The notes below the pieces were generated by a model. It was not told where the DNA came from. It was given only the letters and a program-made list of their open reading frames with translations, and ran no database searches. Position numbers and translations under genes: made by a program. Source: Streptomyces sp. BV286 (GTDB lineage Bacteria; Actinomycetota; Actinomycetes; Streptomycetales; Streptomycetaceae). From it: 64,000 nucleotides of DNA. Shown here piece by piece: positions 8,223-17,411 of the stretch (position 1 is its first letter; every line of letters starts with the position of its first letter). The stretch spans positions 62,001 through 126,000 of the forward strand of contig NZ_JAHRIB010000100.1 in NCBI RefSeq assembly GCF_019090165.1. Direction: 5' to 3'.

Positions 8223-8833
8223 GCGAGCAGACCGTCCTGAGCGCCACCGTCGCGGCCCGGGCCGCCTGGTCGGCCGTCGTCCCCGCCGGCGCCACGCTCA
8301 CCGTCACGGACCTGCACGGCAACCAGGCCGTCGACTTCCTCGTGTACGACGCCGGGGACACGGCCGTGCGCTACAGCGCGCCCGACACGATCCAGGCCCA
8401 GGGCAACATCTTCCTGACCACGGGCAGTGTGCTCATGTCGAACGAACACACGCCCCTGATGACGGTCGTCGCGGACGACGTCGGCCGCCACGACACGGTC
8501 GGCGGCGCCTGCTCCAAGGAGTCGAACTCGCTGCGGTACGGCCACCACACCTGGTCCCAGCACGCCTGCGTGGACAACTTCCTCGCGGAGGGCGCCCGTT
8601 ACGGCCTCGGCAAGCGCGACCTGGTCTCCAACATCAACTGGTACATGAACGTGCCGGTCGAGAAGGACGGCACGCTGGGCATCGTCGACGGCATCTCGGC
8701 ACCGGGCCTCTCGCTCACCCTGCGCGCCGAGCGCGACGTGCTCGTGCTGGTCTCCAACTGCCCCCAGATCAACAACCCCTGCAACGGCTTCGAGCCGACC
8801 GCGGTCGAGATGACGATCGGGGCTCCCGCATGA
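8219..8833 (+). CDS. DUF1989 protein (UAAP2), likely carboxyguanidine deiminase subunit
   Basis: A 204-residue DUF1989 protein starting at the ATG that overlaps the previous stop by 4 nt. Motifs include DLHGNQAVDFLVYDAGDTAVRY, GRHDTVGGACSKESN and LVSNCPQINNPCNGFEPT; the conserved Cys and His residues probably bind metal at the active site. It should form the heteromeric deiminase with the upstream paralogue. Its stop overlaps the carboxylase ATG by 4 nt, so the three genes are translationally coupled. Confidence 0.92.
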   Translation: MSEQTVLSATVAARAAWSAVVPAGATLTVTDLHGNQAVDFLVYDAGDTAVRYSAPDTIQAQGNIFLTTGSVLMSNEHTPLMTVVADDVGRHDTVGGACSKESNSLRYGHHTWSQHACVDNFLAEGARYGLGKRDLVSNINWYMNVPVEKDGTLGIVDGISAPGLSLTLRAERDVLVLVSNCPQINNPCNGFEPTAVEMTIGAPA

Positions 8834-11800
8834 GCGCCGGGGAAGCTGCAGGCGCCGGGGCAGGGGCCTTCGACACGCTCCTCGTCGCCAACCGGGGCGA
8901 GATAGCGGTCCGGATCATCCGTACGGCACGGGAACTGGGCCTGCGCACGGTCGCCGTGTACTCCGACCCGGACCGTTCGGCACCGCATGTACGCCTCGCC
9001 GACGAGGCCGTACGGCTGGGTCCCGCACCTGCCAAGGAGTCGTATCTCGACGCGGACCGCGTCCTCGCGGCGGCCAAGGACACGGGCGCGGGCGCCATCC
9101 ACCCCGGTTACGGCTTCCTCTCCGAGGACGCGGAGTTCGCGCGGCGCTGCGAGGAGGCGGGAATCGTCTTCGTGGGGCCGACGCCGGAGCAGCTGGACCT
9201 GTTCGGCGCCAAGCACACCGCCCGGGCGGCGGCGGAGTCGGCCGGGGTGCCACTGGCCCCGGGGACGGGCCTGCTCGCGGATGTCGACGAGGCCCTGCGG
9301 CAGGCCGCCGCCGTCGGCTACCCCGTGATGCTCAAGGCGACCGGCGGCGGGGGTGGCATCGGCATGTCCGCGTGCCACTCGGCGGACGACCTCCGTGACG
9401 CCTGGGAGCGCGTGCAGCGCGTCGCCGCGGCCTCCTTCTCCTCGGCCGGAGTCTTCCTGGAGCGGCTCGTCGAGCACGCCCGCCATGTGGAGGTGCAGGT
9501 CTTCGGCGACGGCGAGGGCCGGGTCGTCACCTTCGGCGACCGCGACTGCTCACTCCAGCGCCGCAACCAGAAGGTCGTCGAGGAGGCCCCGGCGCCCGGC
9601 CTGCCCGACCGGGTGCGGCAACAACTCACCGCTTCCGCGCGGGACCTGTGCGCGAGCGTCGGCTACCGCTCCGCCGGCACCGTCGAGTTCGTGTACGACG
9701 CGGCCCGCGAGGAAGCGTACTTCCTGGAGGTCAACACCCGGCTCCAGGTGGAGCATCCGGTCACCGAGGAGATCTACGGGGTCGACCTCGTCGCGTGGAT
9801 GCTGCGGCTGGCCCGCGGCGACTCGGGCGTCGTACGCGACCCCGGCGCGCCACGCGGTCATGCCGTGGAGGCGCGGCTGTACGCCGAGGACCCCTCCCGT
9901 GAACACCGGCCCAGCGCGGGCCTGTTGACGCGGGTCGAGTTCCCGCCGGGCGTTCGCGTGGACGGCTGGGCCGAGACCGGCACCGAGGTCTCCACCTCGT
10001 ACGACCCGATGCTCGCGAAGGTCGTCGCGCACGGCGCCGACCGGGCGCAGGCCCTCGCGCGGCTGGACGAGGCGCTGGCCGGCACGAGGGTCGACGGCAT
10101 CGAGACGAACCTCGGTCTGGTGCGGGCGGCGCTGTCGGACCCGGACTTCCGGGTGGCCGCGCACTCCACGGACACCCTCGCCTCGGTGAGCGATCCGACG
10201 CCGAGGATCGAGGTCGTGTCGGGCGGAACGCTGACGACGGTCCAGGACTGGCCGGGGCGGACCGGCCACTGGCAGGTGGGCGTGCCGCCGAGCGGACCGA
10301 TGGACGACCTCTCGTTCCGGCTGGGGAACCGTGCGCTCGGCAACGACGAGGGGGCGCCCGGGCTCGAATGCACTTTGCGGGGACCGGCGTTGAGGTTCAC
10401 CCACCGGGCGACGGTGTGCGTCACGGGCGCTCCCGCTCCGGTGACGGTCGACGGCGCGGCCGTCGGACAGTGGGAGCCGGTGACCGTACCCGCGGGCGGT
10501 GTGCTGGAGGTGGGCGCCCCGTCGGAACACGGTTTGCGCACATACGTGCTCTTCTCCGGCGGCGGACTGGACGTGCCGTCCTTCATGGGGAGCGCCTCGA
10601 CGTTCACCCTGGGGCGGTTCGGCGGCCACGGCGGGCGGACACTGCGGACGGGGGACGTGCTGCACGGGGGCGCCGCGGCCGCCGCGGTGCCGTCGCCCGG
10701 TGAGCCGGTCGCGGATCCACTCCCCGTGCCGGTGGCCGAGCGGCCGGTATTCGGTGCGCAGTGGCGCCTCGGCGCGCTCGAAGGACCGCATGCCGCACCG
10801 GAGTTCTTCACCGAGGAGGACATCCGCGACTTCTACGCGGCCGAGTGGAAGGTCCACTTCAACTCGGCACGCACGGGCGTACGGCTGGTCGGCCCGAAGC
10901 CCCGCTGGGCGCGCACCGACGGCGGTGAGGCGGGCCTGCACCCCTCCAACATCCACGACACCCCCTACTCGGTCGGCGCGGTCGACTACACCGGTGACAT
11001 GCCGGTGCTGCTCGGCCCGGACGGCCCCTCGCTCGGCGGTTTCGTCTGCCCGGCGACCGTCGCGAAGGGGCAGCGGTGGAAGCTCGGGCAGCTGCGGCCC
11101 GGGGACACCGTGCGGTTCGTGCCGGTGACAGTGCCCGAGGCCGGGCGGCTGCGGCGCACACCGGCCGCCGCGCCGGTGGCGGACCGTGCGGAGATCGCCG
11201 ACGGGGGCGTACTGGCCCGGGACGCCGACGTGACGTACCGGCGAAGCGGTGACGACAACCTGCTCGTCGAGTTCGGGCCCATGCAGCTCGACCTGGCCCT
11301 GCGGATGCGGGTGCACGCGCTGATGGAGGCGGTGTCGGCCGCCGGGCTGCCCGGCATCGCGGACATCACCCCCGGCATCCGCTCGCTGCAGATCCAGACG
11401 GACCCGGACCGGCTGCCGCAGCCCGAACTCCTGTCCTCGGTACGGGACATCGTGTCCTCCCTGCCCCCCGCCGACCAGCTCGTCGTCCCCTCCCGCACCG
11501 TCCATCTCCCGCTCTCCTGGGACGATCCGGCCACACGCGAGGCGATCGCCCGCTACATGGCCGGGGTGCGCGACGACGCGCCGTGGTGCCCGTGGAACAT
11601 CGAGTTCATCCGCCGCGTGAACGGCCTCGACTCGGTCGAGGACGTGTACCGCACGGTCTTCGACGCCGAGTACCTGGTCCTGGGCCTGGGCGACGTGTAC
11701 CTGGGGGCGCCGGTGGCGACGCCCCTCGATCCCCGCCACCGTCTCGTCACGACGAAGTACAACCCGGCCCGCACCTGGACGGCCGAGAACTCGGTGGGCA

Positions 11801-12450
11801 TCGGCGGGGCCTACCTCTGCGTCTACGGCATGGAGGGACCCGGCGGCTACCAGTTCGTCGGCCGTACGACACAGGTGTGGTCGGGATGGCAGCAGCGGGG
11901 GGCGTTCGAGCAGGGCTCTCCCTGGCTGCTGCGCTTCTTCGACCGGATCAGGTGGTATCCGGTGGAAGCCGACGAACTGCTGGACCTGCGCGCGGACATC
12001 GTCTCGGGCCGTTTCGTCCCGCGGATCGAGGAGGGCACCTTCTCGCTCGCCGCGTACGAGTCCTTCCTCTCCGAGCACGCGGGCGGGATCGCGGAGTTCC
12101 GCAGCCGGCAGGGCGCGGCCTTCTCCGCGGAGCGTGACGCCTGGGAGGCGGCGGGCGAGTTCACCCGCGCGGAGATGACGTCGGCCCCGGCCCCGGCCCC
12201 CGTGGAGGTGACGGTTCCACCGGGCGCCCGCCTGGTGGAGGCCGAGTTCGCCGCGTCCGTCTGGCAACTGAACGTCGAGCCGGGCGACACGGTCACCACC
12301 GGTCAGCCCCTGCTGGCCCTGGAGGCCATGAAGATGGAGTCCCGGGTCCCCTCCCCCATGGACGGCGTGGTCCTGGAACTCCTCACCAGACCGGGCGCCC
12401 AGGTGGAGGCGGGGACCGCGTTGGCGGTAGTGGGGCCACCGCCGCCCTGA
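8830..12450 (+). CDS. Biotin-dependent urea/guanidine carboxylase
   Basis: A 1206-residue multidomain enzyme starting at the ATG at 8830, which overlaps the preceding TGA. Order: biotin carboxylase domain (residues 15-450; LLVANRGEIAVRIIRTARE, the Gly-rich ATP-grasp loop ATGGGGGIGM, and EVNTRLQVEHPVTE); KipA/AHS2-like domain (from about 460, VQDWPGRTGHWQVGVPPSGP); KipI/AHS1-like domain (from about 800, LLVEFGPMQLDLALR and GIADITPGIRSLQI); and a biotinyl domain with EAMKMES, biotin on Lys1168. Such enzymes carboxylate urea to allophanate or guanidine to carboxyguanidine using ATP and bicarbonate. The two coupled deiminase genes favour guanidine as the physiological substrate. Confidence 0.93.
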   Translation: MSAGEAAGAGAGAFDTLLVANRGEIAVRIIRTARELGLRTVAVYSDPDRSAPHVRLADEAVRLGPAPAKESYLDADRVLAAAKDTGAGAIHPGYGFLSEDAEFARRCEEAGIVFVGPTPEQLDLFGAKHTARAAAESAGVPLAPGTGLLADVDEALRQAAAVGYPVMLKATGGGGGIGMSACHSADDLRDAWERVQRVAAASFSSAGVFLERLVEHARHVEVQVFGDGEGRVVTFGDRDCSLQRRNQKVVEEAPAPGLPDRVRQQLTASARDLCASVGYRSAGTVEFVYDAAREEAYFLEVNTRLQVEHPVTEEIYGVDLVAWMLRLARGDSGVVRDPGAPRGHAVEARLYAEDPSREHRPSAGLLTRVEFPPGVRVDGWAETGTEVSTSYDPMLAKVVAHGADRAQALARLDEALAGTRVDGIETNLGLVRAALSDPDFRVAAHSTDTLASVSDPTPRIEVVSGGTLTTVQDWPGRTGHWQVGVPPSGPMDDLSFRLGNRALGNDEGAPGLECTLRGPALRFTHRATVCVTGAPAPVTVDGAAVGQWEPVTVPAGGVLEVGAPSEHGLRTYVLFSGGGLDVPSFMGSASTFTLGRFGGHGGRTLRTGDVLHGGAAAAAVPSPGEPVADPLPVPVAERPVFGAQWRLGALEGPHAAPEFFTEEDIRDFYAAEWKVHFNSARTGVRLVGPKPRWARTDGGEAGLHPSNIHDTPYSVGAVDYTGDMPVLLGPDGPSLGGFVCPATVAKGQRWKLGQLRPGDTVRFVPVTVPEAGRLRRTPAAAPVADRAEIADGGVLARDADVTYRRSGDDNLLVEFGPMQLDLALRMRVHALMEAVSAAGLPGIADITPGIRSLQIQTDPDRLPQPELLSSVRDIVSSLPPADQLVVPSRTVHLPLSWDDPATREAIARYMAGVRDDAPWCPWNIEFIRRVNGLDSVEDVYRTVFDAEYLVLGLGDVYLGAPVATPLDPRHRLVTTKYNPARTWTAENSVGIGGAYLCVYGMEGPGGYQFVGRTTQVWSGWQQRGAFEQGSPWLLRFFDRIRWYPVEADELLDLRADIVSGRFVPRIEEGTFSLAAYESFLSEHAGGIAEFRSRQGAAFSAERDAWEAAGEFTRAEMTSAPAPAPVEVTVPPGARLVEAEFAASVWQLNVEPGDTVTTGQPLLALEAMKMESRVPSPMDGVVLELLTRPGAQVEAGTALAVVGPPPP

Positions 12451-12537
12451 ACCCTCGTGCCGGGCGCCTGCCTGCGGGCAAGGCGCCCCGCCCACCCGTC
12501 CCGTCTGTCGGCAGGCGTTCCGCAGGGCGAGGAGGGG

Positions 12538-12577
12538 CACCTCCCGTTCGAGCGAAGCCGAGAAGGGGGAGGGTGGG
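12538..12577. repeat. Streptomyces intergenic palindromic repeat
   Basis: CACCTCCC at one end pairs with GGGAGGGTG-like sequence at the other, enclosing TTCGAGCGAAGCCGAGAA. From memory, this arrangement (C-rich arm, CGAGCG-AGCCGAG core, G-rich arm) recurs in intergenic regions throughout Streptomyces genomes. It lies in the 181-bp gap between the carboxylase and allophanate hydrolase genes, where it may form a hairpin that attenuates or stabilises the mRNA. Confidence 0.5.
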
Positions 12578-12631
12578 CACGGACGGCCCACCGGCCAACA
12601 GCCGACGACGAAACCCCAGTAAGGAGCACAG

Positions 12632-14311
12632 ATGTCGCCCCAGACCCAGCCCCAGGCAGTGGCCCGTGTCCGCGCGGCCTACGCCCGTATCGAGGCCACG
12701 GCCCGCCCCGAGGTCTGGATCGACCTGCGCCCCCAGGCCGAGGTCGAGGAGGAGGCCCGAGCCGTCGACACCCGCCTCGCCGCAGGCGAACACCTCCCCC
12801 TCGCGGGCAGGCTCTTCGCCGCGAAGGGCAACATCGACGTGGCAGGCCTCCCCACCACGGCAGGCTGCCCGGCCTACGCCTACCGCCCGGACACGGACGC
12901 CCCGGTGGTCGCCCGCCTCCGCGCGGCAGGCGCGATCGCCCTCGGCACCACCAACCTGGACCAGTTCGCCACGGGCCTGGTCGGCACCCGCTCCCCGCAC
13001 GGCCCGGTCCGCAACGCCGTCGACCCCGACAGGGTCAGCGGCGGCTCCAGCTCGGGGAGCGCCGTCGCGGTGGCCCTCGGCATCGTGGACCTGGCGCTCG
13101 GCACGGACACCGCGGGCAGCGGCCGCGTCCCCGCGGCTTTCAACGGGATCGTCGGCCTCAAACCCACCCGGGGTCTCGTCCCCACGGACGGCGTGGTCCC
13201 GGCCTGCGCCTCCGTCGACTGCGTGACGGTCTTCGCCCGCACCCTCCCGGAGGCGGAGCAGGCCCTGGCACACATGGCCTCACCCCCCGCCCGCGGCCTT
13301 CCGGCACTCCCCGGGCGCGTCCCGGGCCCCTGGCGCATCGCGGTCCCACCCCTGGAACAGCTCGGCGAACTCGACGCGGGGTGGTCGCAGGCGTACGAGG
13401 CCGCCGCCGCCCGACTGCGATCGGCGGGAGCCGAGGTGCGCACCATCGACCTCACCCCGTTCACCGAGGCCGCGGCGATGCTCTACGAGGGCGCCTTCGT
13501 GGCCGAGCGCTACACCGCCGTCGGGGCCTTTGTCGACAAGCTGCTCGCCGAAGGCGGCGCCGGCCTCGACCCGACGGTCGCCGGCATCATCACCCGGGCC
13601 CGTGACATCCCGGCGCACCGGCTCTTCGCCGACCAGGACCGCCTGGCGGCCCTGCGCGCCCGCGCCCTGACGGAACTCGGCGACGCGGACGCCCTGCTCC
13701 TGCCGACAACCCCCGGCCATCCCACGCTCGCCGAGGTCGCCGCCGACCCTCTCGGGGCCAACGCCCGTCTGGGCCGCTTCACCAACTCCACCAACCTCTT
13801 CGATTTGGCTGCCGTCGCCGTACCGGCGGGCCAGGTGGCAGGGCTCCCCTTCGGTGTGATGCTGGTCGGCCCGGCCTTCACCGACGAACGCCTCGCCCGC
13901 ATCGCCCGCGCCCTCGAAGTGCCCACGGCCCGGATCGCCGTGGTCGGCGCACACCTGTCGGGCCAGCCTCTCAACGGTCAACTACTGTCGCTCGGCGCCC
14001 AGTTGGAACGTACGACCCGGACAGCCGCCGTCTACCGGCTGTACGCCCTGTCCACCGAACCGCCCAAGCCGGGACTCGTCCACGTGGGTGCGGGCGGCGC
14101 CGCGATCGAGGCCGAGGTGTGGCGAGTGCCCGCCGAAGGGCTCGGCCGGCTGCTCACCGCGCTGCCCCGCCCGATGGCGCTGGGCCGGGTGGCACTGGCC
14201 GACGGCGGTGACGTGCCGGGATTCCTGTGCGAGCCGGGCGCGCTCGACGGCGCCCGGGACATCACCGCGTACGAGGGCTGGCGCGCCTACCTGGAGTCGC
14301 TCGCCGACTGA
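12632..14311 (+). CDS. atzF: Allophanate hydrolase
   Basis: A 559-residue amidase-signature enzyme from the ATG at 12632 with AAGGAG upstream. The Ser-cisSer-Lys triad is visible: Lys65 in FAAKGNID, Ser139 in the GGSSSGSA loop and Ser163 in TDTAGSGR. The spacing (74 and 24 residues) matches AtzF. A separate C-terminal domain (about residues 445-559, VYRLYALSTEPPKPGLVHVG through ITAYEGWRAYLESL) is present, as in full-length allophanate hydrolases that release ammonia and CO2 from allophanate. It is 181 nt downstream of the carboxylase and completes the pathway. Confidence 0.95.
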   Translation: MSPQTQPQAVARVRAAYARIEATARPEVWIDLRPQAEVEEEARAVDTRLAAGEHLPLAGRLFAAKGNIDVAGLPTTAGCPAYAYRPDTDAPVVARLRAAGAIALGTTNLDQFATGLVGTRSPHGPVRNAVDPDRVSGGSSSGSAVAVALGIVDLALGTDTAGSGRVPAAFNGIVGLKPTRGLVPTDGVVPACASVDCVTVFARTLPEAEQALAHMASPPARGLPALPGRVPGPWRIAVPPLEQLGELDAGWSQAYEAAAARLRSAGAEVRTIDLTPFTEAAAMLYEGAFVAERYTAVGAFVDKLLAEGGAGLDPTVAGIITRARDIPAHRLFADQDRLAALRARALTELGDADALLLPTTPGHPTLAEVAADPLGANARLGRFTNSTNLFDLAAVAVPAGQVAGLPFGVMLVGPAFTDERLARIARALEVPTARIAVVGAHLSGQPLNGQLLSLGAQLERTTRTAAVYRLYALSTEPPKPGLVHVGAGGAAIEAEVWRVPAEGLGRLLTALPRPMALGRVALADGGDVPGFLCEPGALDGARDITAYEGWRAYLESLAD

Positions 14312-14413
14312 CGGCCAGGGGCGGGCCGAGCGCGAGGAGCGGGTGAGGCCGGGAGATCGCCGACAGGGCCGAGGCGACGCGCATCCGGCCCGGTCGCCCG
14401 GGCACGAGCCGCC

Positions 14414-14464
14414 GTGCCGTGCGATCGGACCCGGCGCACCGACTCACCGGGTCCGCCACGGCAC
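14414..14464. terminator. Bidirectional terminator between atzF and helY
   Basis: A long hairpin: GTGCCGTG (14414-14421) pairs with CACGGCAC (14457-14464) and CGGACCCGG (14426-14434) with CCGGGTCCG (14447-14455), with a small internal loop. It sits between convergent genes, ending one base before the helY stop codon. Confidence 0.8.
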
Positions 14465-14465
14465 G

Positions 14466-17282
14466 TCACCCCACCGACGAGTAGGCCACCACTCCGCGCA
14501 GCAACTGGTCGACGGCCTTGCGGGCGTTCTTCGCGACCGTCGAGCTCGGCGCCCCGGAGATCGGCGCGGCCGCCGAGATCTGCCCCAGTACGTCGATGAC
14601 CTGCTTGCACCAGCGCACGAAGTCGCCCGCGGGCATCTCGGCCTCGCGCAGCACCTCGTCGAGGCCCTTGCCCGACGCCCACTCGTGCGCCGCCCAGGCG
14701 AAGCCCAGGTCGGGCTCGCGCTGGCCGACCCCCTCGGTCTGCGTGATGCGGAAGTCCTCCTCCAGGGCGTCGAGCCGGCCCCAGATGCGGACCATCTCGC
14801 CCAGCGCGGCCTTCGCCCTGCCGGACGGCAGCTTGGGTGCCATCGCGTCGTCGCCGACCCGGGACTCGTACACCAACGCCGAGACGCACGCGGCCAGTTC
14901 CGCCGGTCCGAGGCCCTCCCACACGCCTTCGCGCAGGCACTCGCTGGAGAGCAGGTCCATCTCGCCGTACAACCGGGCCAGCCGCTTGCCGTGCTCGGTG
15001 ACGTCGTCGCCGCGCAGGTAGTCCAGCTCGGTCAGCAGCGCGACGATGCGGTCGAAGGTGCGGGCGATGGTGTTCGTCCGGCCCTCGATGCGGTTCTCCA
15101 ACTGCGCGGTGTCGCGCCGCAGCCGGTGGTAGCGCTCGGCCCAGCGGGCGTGGTCCTCACGGTCGCTGCATCCGTGGCAGGGGTGCGCCCTGATGGCGGT
15201 CCGCAGCCGGGCGATCTCGCGGTCGTCGGCTGCCTCCGCCCGCTTCCTGCGGTGCCGGTCGGGCACGATGTGCCCGGCCTTGGTGCGCAGCGCGGAGGCC
15301 AGGTCGCGGCGCGACTGCGGTGAGCGCGCGTTGAACGACTTCGGGATGCGCATCCGCTCCAGGGCCTCGACGGGCACCGGGAAGTCGATGGACGCGAGCC
15401 GCTTGACCTGCCGCTCGGCGGTGAGCACGAGCGGCCGGGGGCCGTCGTGGTGCTCGAAGCCCCGATGGCCGTTGGACCGCCCGGCGGGCAGCCCCGGGTC
15501 GAGGACCAGGGCGAGCCCCGCGAACTTACCGGTCGGCACGTGGATGATGTCGCCCGGCTTGAGCTTCTCCAGCGCGACGGCGGCCTCGGCCCTCCGCTGG
15601 GAGGCGCCCTGCTTGGCCAGCTCGGTTTCGCGGTCCTTGAGCTCGCGACGCAGCCGCGCGTACTCCTCGAAGTCCCCCAGGTGGCAGGTCATGGACTCCT
15701 TGTAGCCTTCGAGCCCCTCCTCGTTGCGCTGCACCTGGCGGGAGATGCCGACGACGGACTTGTCGGCCTGGAACTGCGCGAAGGACGTTTCGAGCAGCTC
15801 GCGCGAGCGGTGCCGGCCGAACTGCTCGACGAGGTTGACCGCCATGTTGTACGACGGCTTGAAGCTGGAGCGCAGCGGATACGTGCGCGTGCCGGCGAGT
15901 CCCGCGAGGTGGTCGGGGTCGATCCCGCGCTGCCACAACACCACGGCGTGGCCCTCGACATCGATGCCGCGGCGGCCGGCCCGGCCCGTGAGCTGGGTGT
16001 ACTCACCGGGTGTGATGTCGGCGTGCTGTTCGCCGTTCCACTTGACGAGTTTCTCCAGCACCACCGAGCGGGCGGGCATGTTGATACCGAGCGCGAGGGT
16101 CTCGGTGGCGAACACGGCTTTCACGAGGCCGCGTACGAAGAGTTCCTCGACGACTTCCTTGAACGTCGGCAGCATGCCCGCGTGGTGGGCCGCGATGCCG
16201 CGCTCCAGGCCTTCCAGCCACTCGTAGTACCCGAGGACGTGGAGGTCCTCGTTCGGGATGGAGGCCGTGCGCTCCTCGACGAGGGCGCGGACCCTTTCCC
16301 GTGCCTCTTCGTCGTTCAGCCGCAGTCCTGCGTACAGGCACTGCTGGACGGCGGCCTCGCAGGCGGCGCGGCTGAAGATGAACGTGATGGCGGGCAGCAG
16401 CCCCTCGGCGTCGAGCCGCTCGATGACCTCGGGCCGGCCCGGCGTCCATACCCGGGACCGCTGGCGCCGCTCGCGCTCCCGGTCGGCGTCGCGCATGGCG
16501 CGGCCCCGCCTGCGGTCCTGGTACGACGGGCGGCTCGCCTCCATGCGCGCCAGGCGCGAGAGGTCGGGGTTGACGGCCTTCCGGTGGCCTTCGCCCTCCT
16601 CGAAGAGGTCGTACATGCGGCGTCCGGCGAGCACGTGCTGGAACAGCGGTACCGGCCGGTGCTCGGAGACGATCACCTCGGTGTCCCCGCGGACGGTGTC
16701 GAGCCAGTCCCCGAACTCCTCCGCGTTGGACACGGTCGCCGACAGCGACACCAGCGTGACCGACTCGGGGAGGTGGATGATCACTTCCTCCCACACGGCG
16801 CCCCGGAAGCGGTCGGAGAGGTAGTGCACCTCGTCCATCACCACGTACCCGAGGCCGAGGAGGGTCTGCGAGCCCGCGTACAGCATGTTGCGCAGCACCT
16901 CGGTGGTCATGACGACCACCGGGGCTTCGGAGTTGACACTGTTGTCGCCGGTGAGGAGACCGACCTTGTCCGCGCCGTAACGGCGGGAGAGGTCCGCGTA
17001 CTTCTGGTTCGACAGGGCCTTGATGGGTGTCGTGTAGAAGCACTTCTTGCCCTGCTGGAGGGCGAGGTGGACGGCGAACTCGCCGACGATCGTCTTGCCC
17101 GAACCGGTGGGCGCGGCCACCAGGACGCCCTTGCCCCCTTCAAGAGCTCGGCAGGCCTCGATCTGGAAGGGGTCGAGGCCGAAGTCGTACATCTCGCGGA
17201 AGCCGGCGAGCGCGGTGGCCTGCTCGACAGCGCGCTTCCGTGCTGCCGCGTACCGCTCGGCCGGTGAGAGGTCCTCTGTCAT
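14466..17282 (-). CDS. helY: DEAD/DEAH-box helicase, Ski2/Mtr4-like HelY
   Basis: A 938-residue superfamily 2 helicase. The start at 17282 (MTEDLSPAERY) is preferred over an upstream ATG at 17327. Motif I is AAPTGSGKT, motif II is DEVHYLSD (DEVH box), motif III is SLSATVSN, and motif VI is QLTGRAGRRGIDVEGHAV. The C-terminal third resembles the DSHCT domain of Ski2/Mtr4 proteins and includes the Cys-rich phrase HPCHGCSDREDH. Actinobacterial HelY is an RNA helicase, assumed to act in RNA turnover. The gene is downstream of the lipid kinase gene on the same strand, separated by 129 nt. Confidence 0.95.
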   Translation of the reverse strand: MTEDLSPAERYAAARKRAVEQATALAGFREMYDFGLDPFQIEACRALEGGKGVLVAAPTGSGKTIVGEFAVHLALQQGKKCFYTTPIKALSNQKYADLSRRYGADKVGLLTGDNSVNSEAPVVVMTTEVLRNMLYAGSQTLLGLGYVVMDEVHYLSDRFRGAVWEEVIIHLPESVTLVSLSATVSNAEEFGDWLDTVRGDTEVIVSEHRPVPLFQHVLAGRRMYDLFEEGEGHRKAVNPDLSRLARMEASRPSYQDRRRGRAMRDADRERERRQRSRVWTPGRPEVIERLDAEGLLPAITFIFSRAACEAAVQQCLYAGLRLNDEEARERVRALVEERTASIPNEDLHVLGYYEWLEGLERGIAAHHAGMLPTFKEVVEELFVRGLVKAVFATETLALGINMPARSVVLEKLVKWNGEQHADITPGEYTQLTGRAGRRGIDVEGHAVVLWQRGIDPDHLAGLAGTRTYPLRSSFKPSYNMAVNLVEQFGRHRSRELLETSFAQFQADKSVVGISRQVQRNEEGLEGYKESMTCHLGDFEEYARLRRELKDRETELAKQGASQRRAEAAVALEKLKPGDIIHVPTGKFAGLALVLDPGLPAGRSNGHRGFEHHDGPRPLVLTAERQVKRLASIDFPVPVEALERMRIPKSFNARSPQSRRDLASALRTKAGHIVPDRHRRKRAEAADDREIARLRTAIRAHPCHGCSDREDHARWAERYHRLRRDTAQLENRIEGRTNTIARTFDRIVALLTELDYLRGDDVTEHGKRLARLYGEMDLLSSECLREGVWEGLGPAELAACVSALVYESRVGDDAMAPKLPSGRAKAALGEMVRIWGRLDALEEDFRITQTEGVGQREPDLGFAWAAHEWASGKGLDEVLREAEMPAGDFVRWCKQVIDVLGQISAAAPISGAPSSTVAKNARKAVDQLLRGVVAYSSVG

Positions 17283-17411
17283 CGTGCTTTCGAGACTACC
17301 GGCCACCACTGACAACAGGACGATCATTATCCGATCGGAGCCTGTGGATCCGGGTCCGCCCTGTTCCGGGGCGCGCGGCCGGGGCGTGAAAGGCGAGGCG
17401 CGGAGGGCGGC

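Noticed and set aside
9550..12591. A 1013-codon minus-strand open frame opposite the carboxylase gene
   Set aside because: Shadow of the carboxylase: Arg/Gly/His-rich, no domain, no ribosome site.
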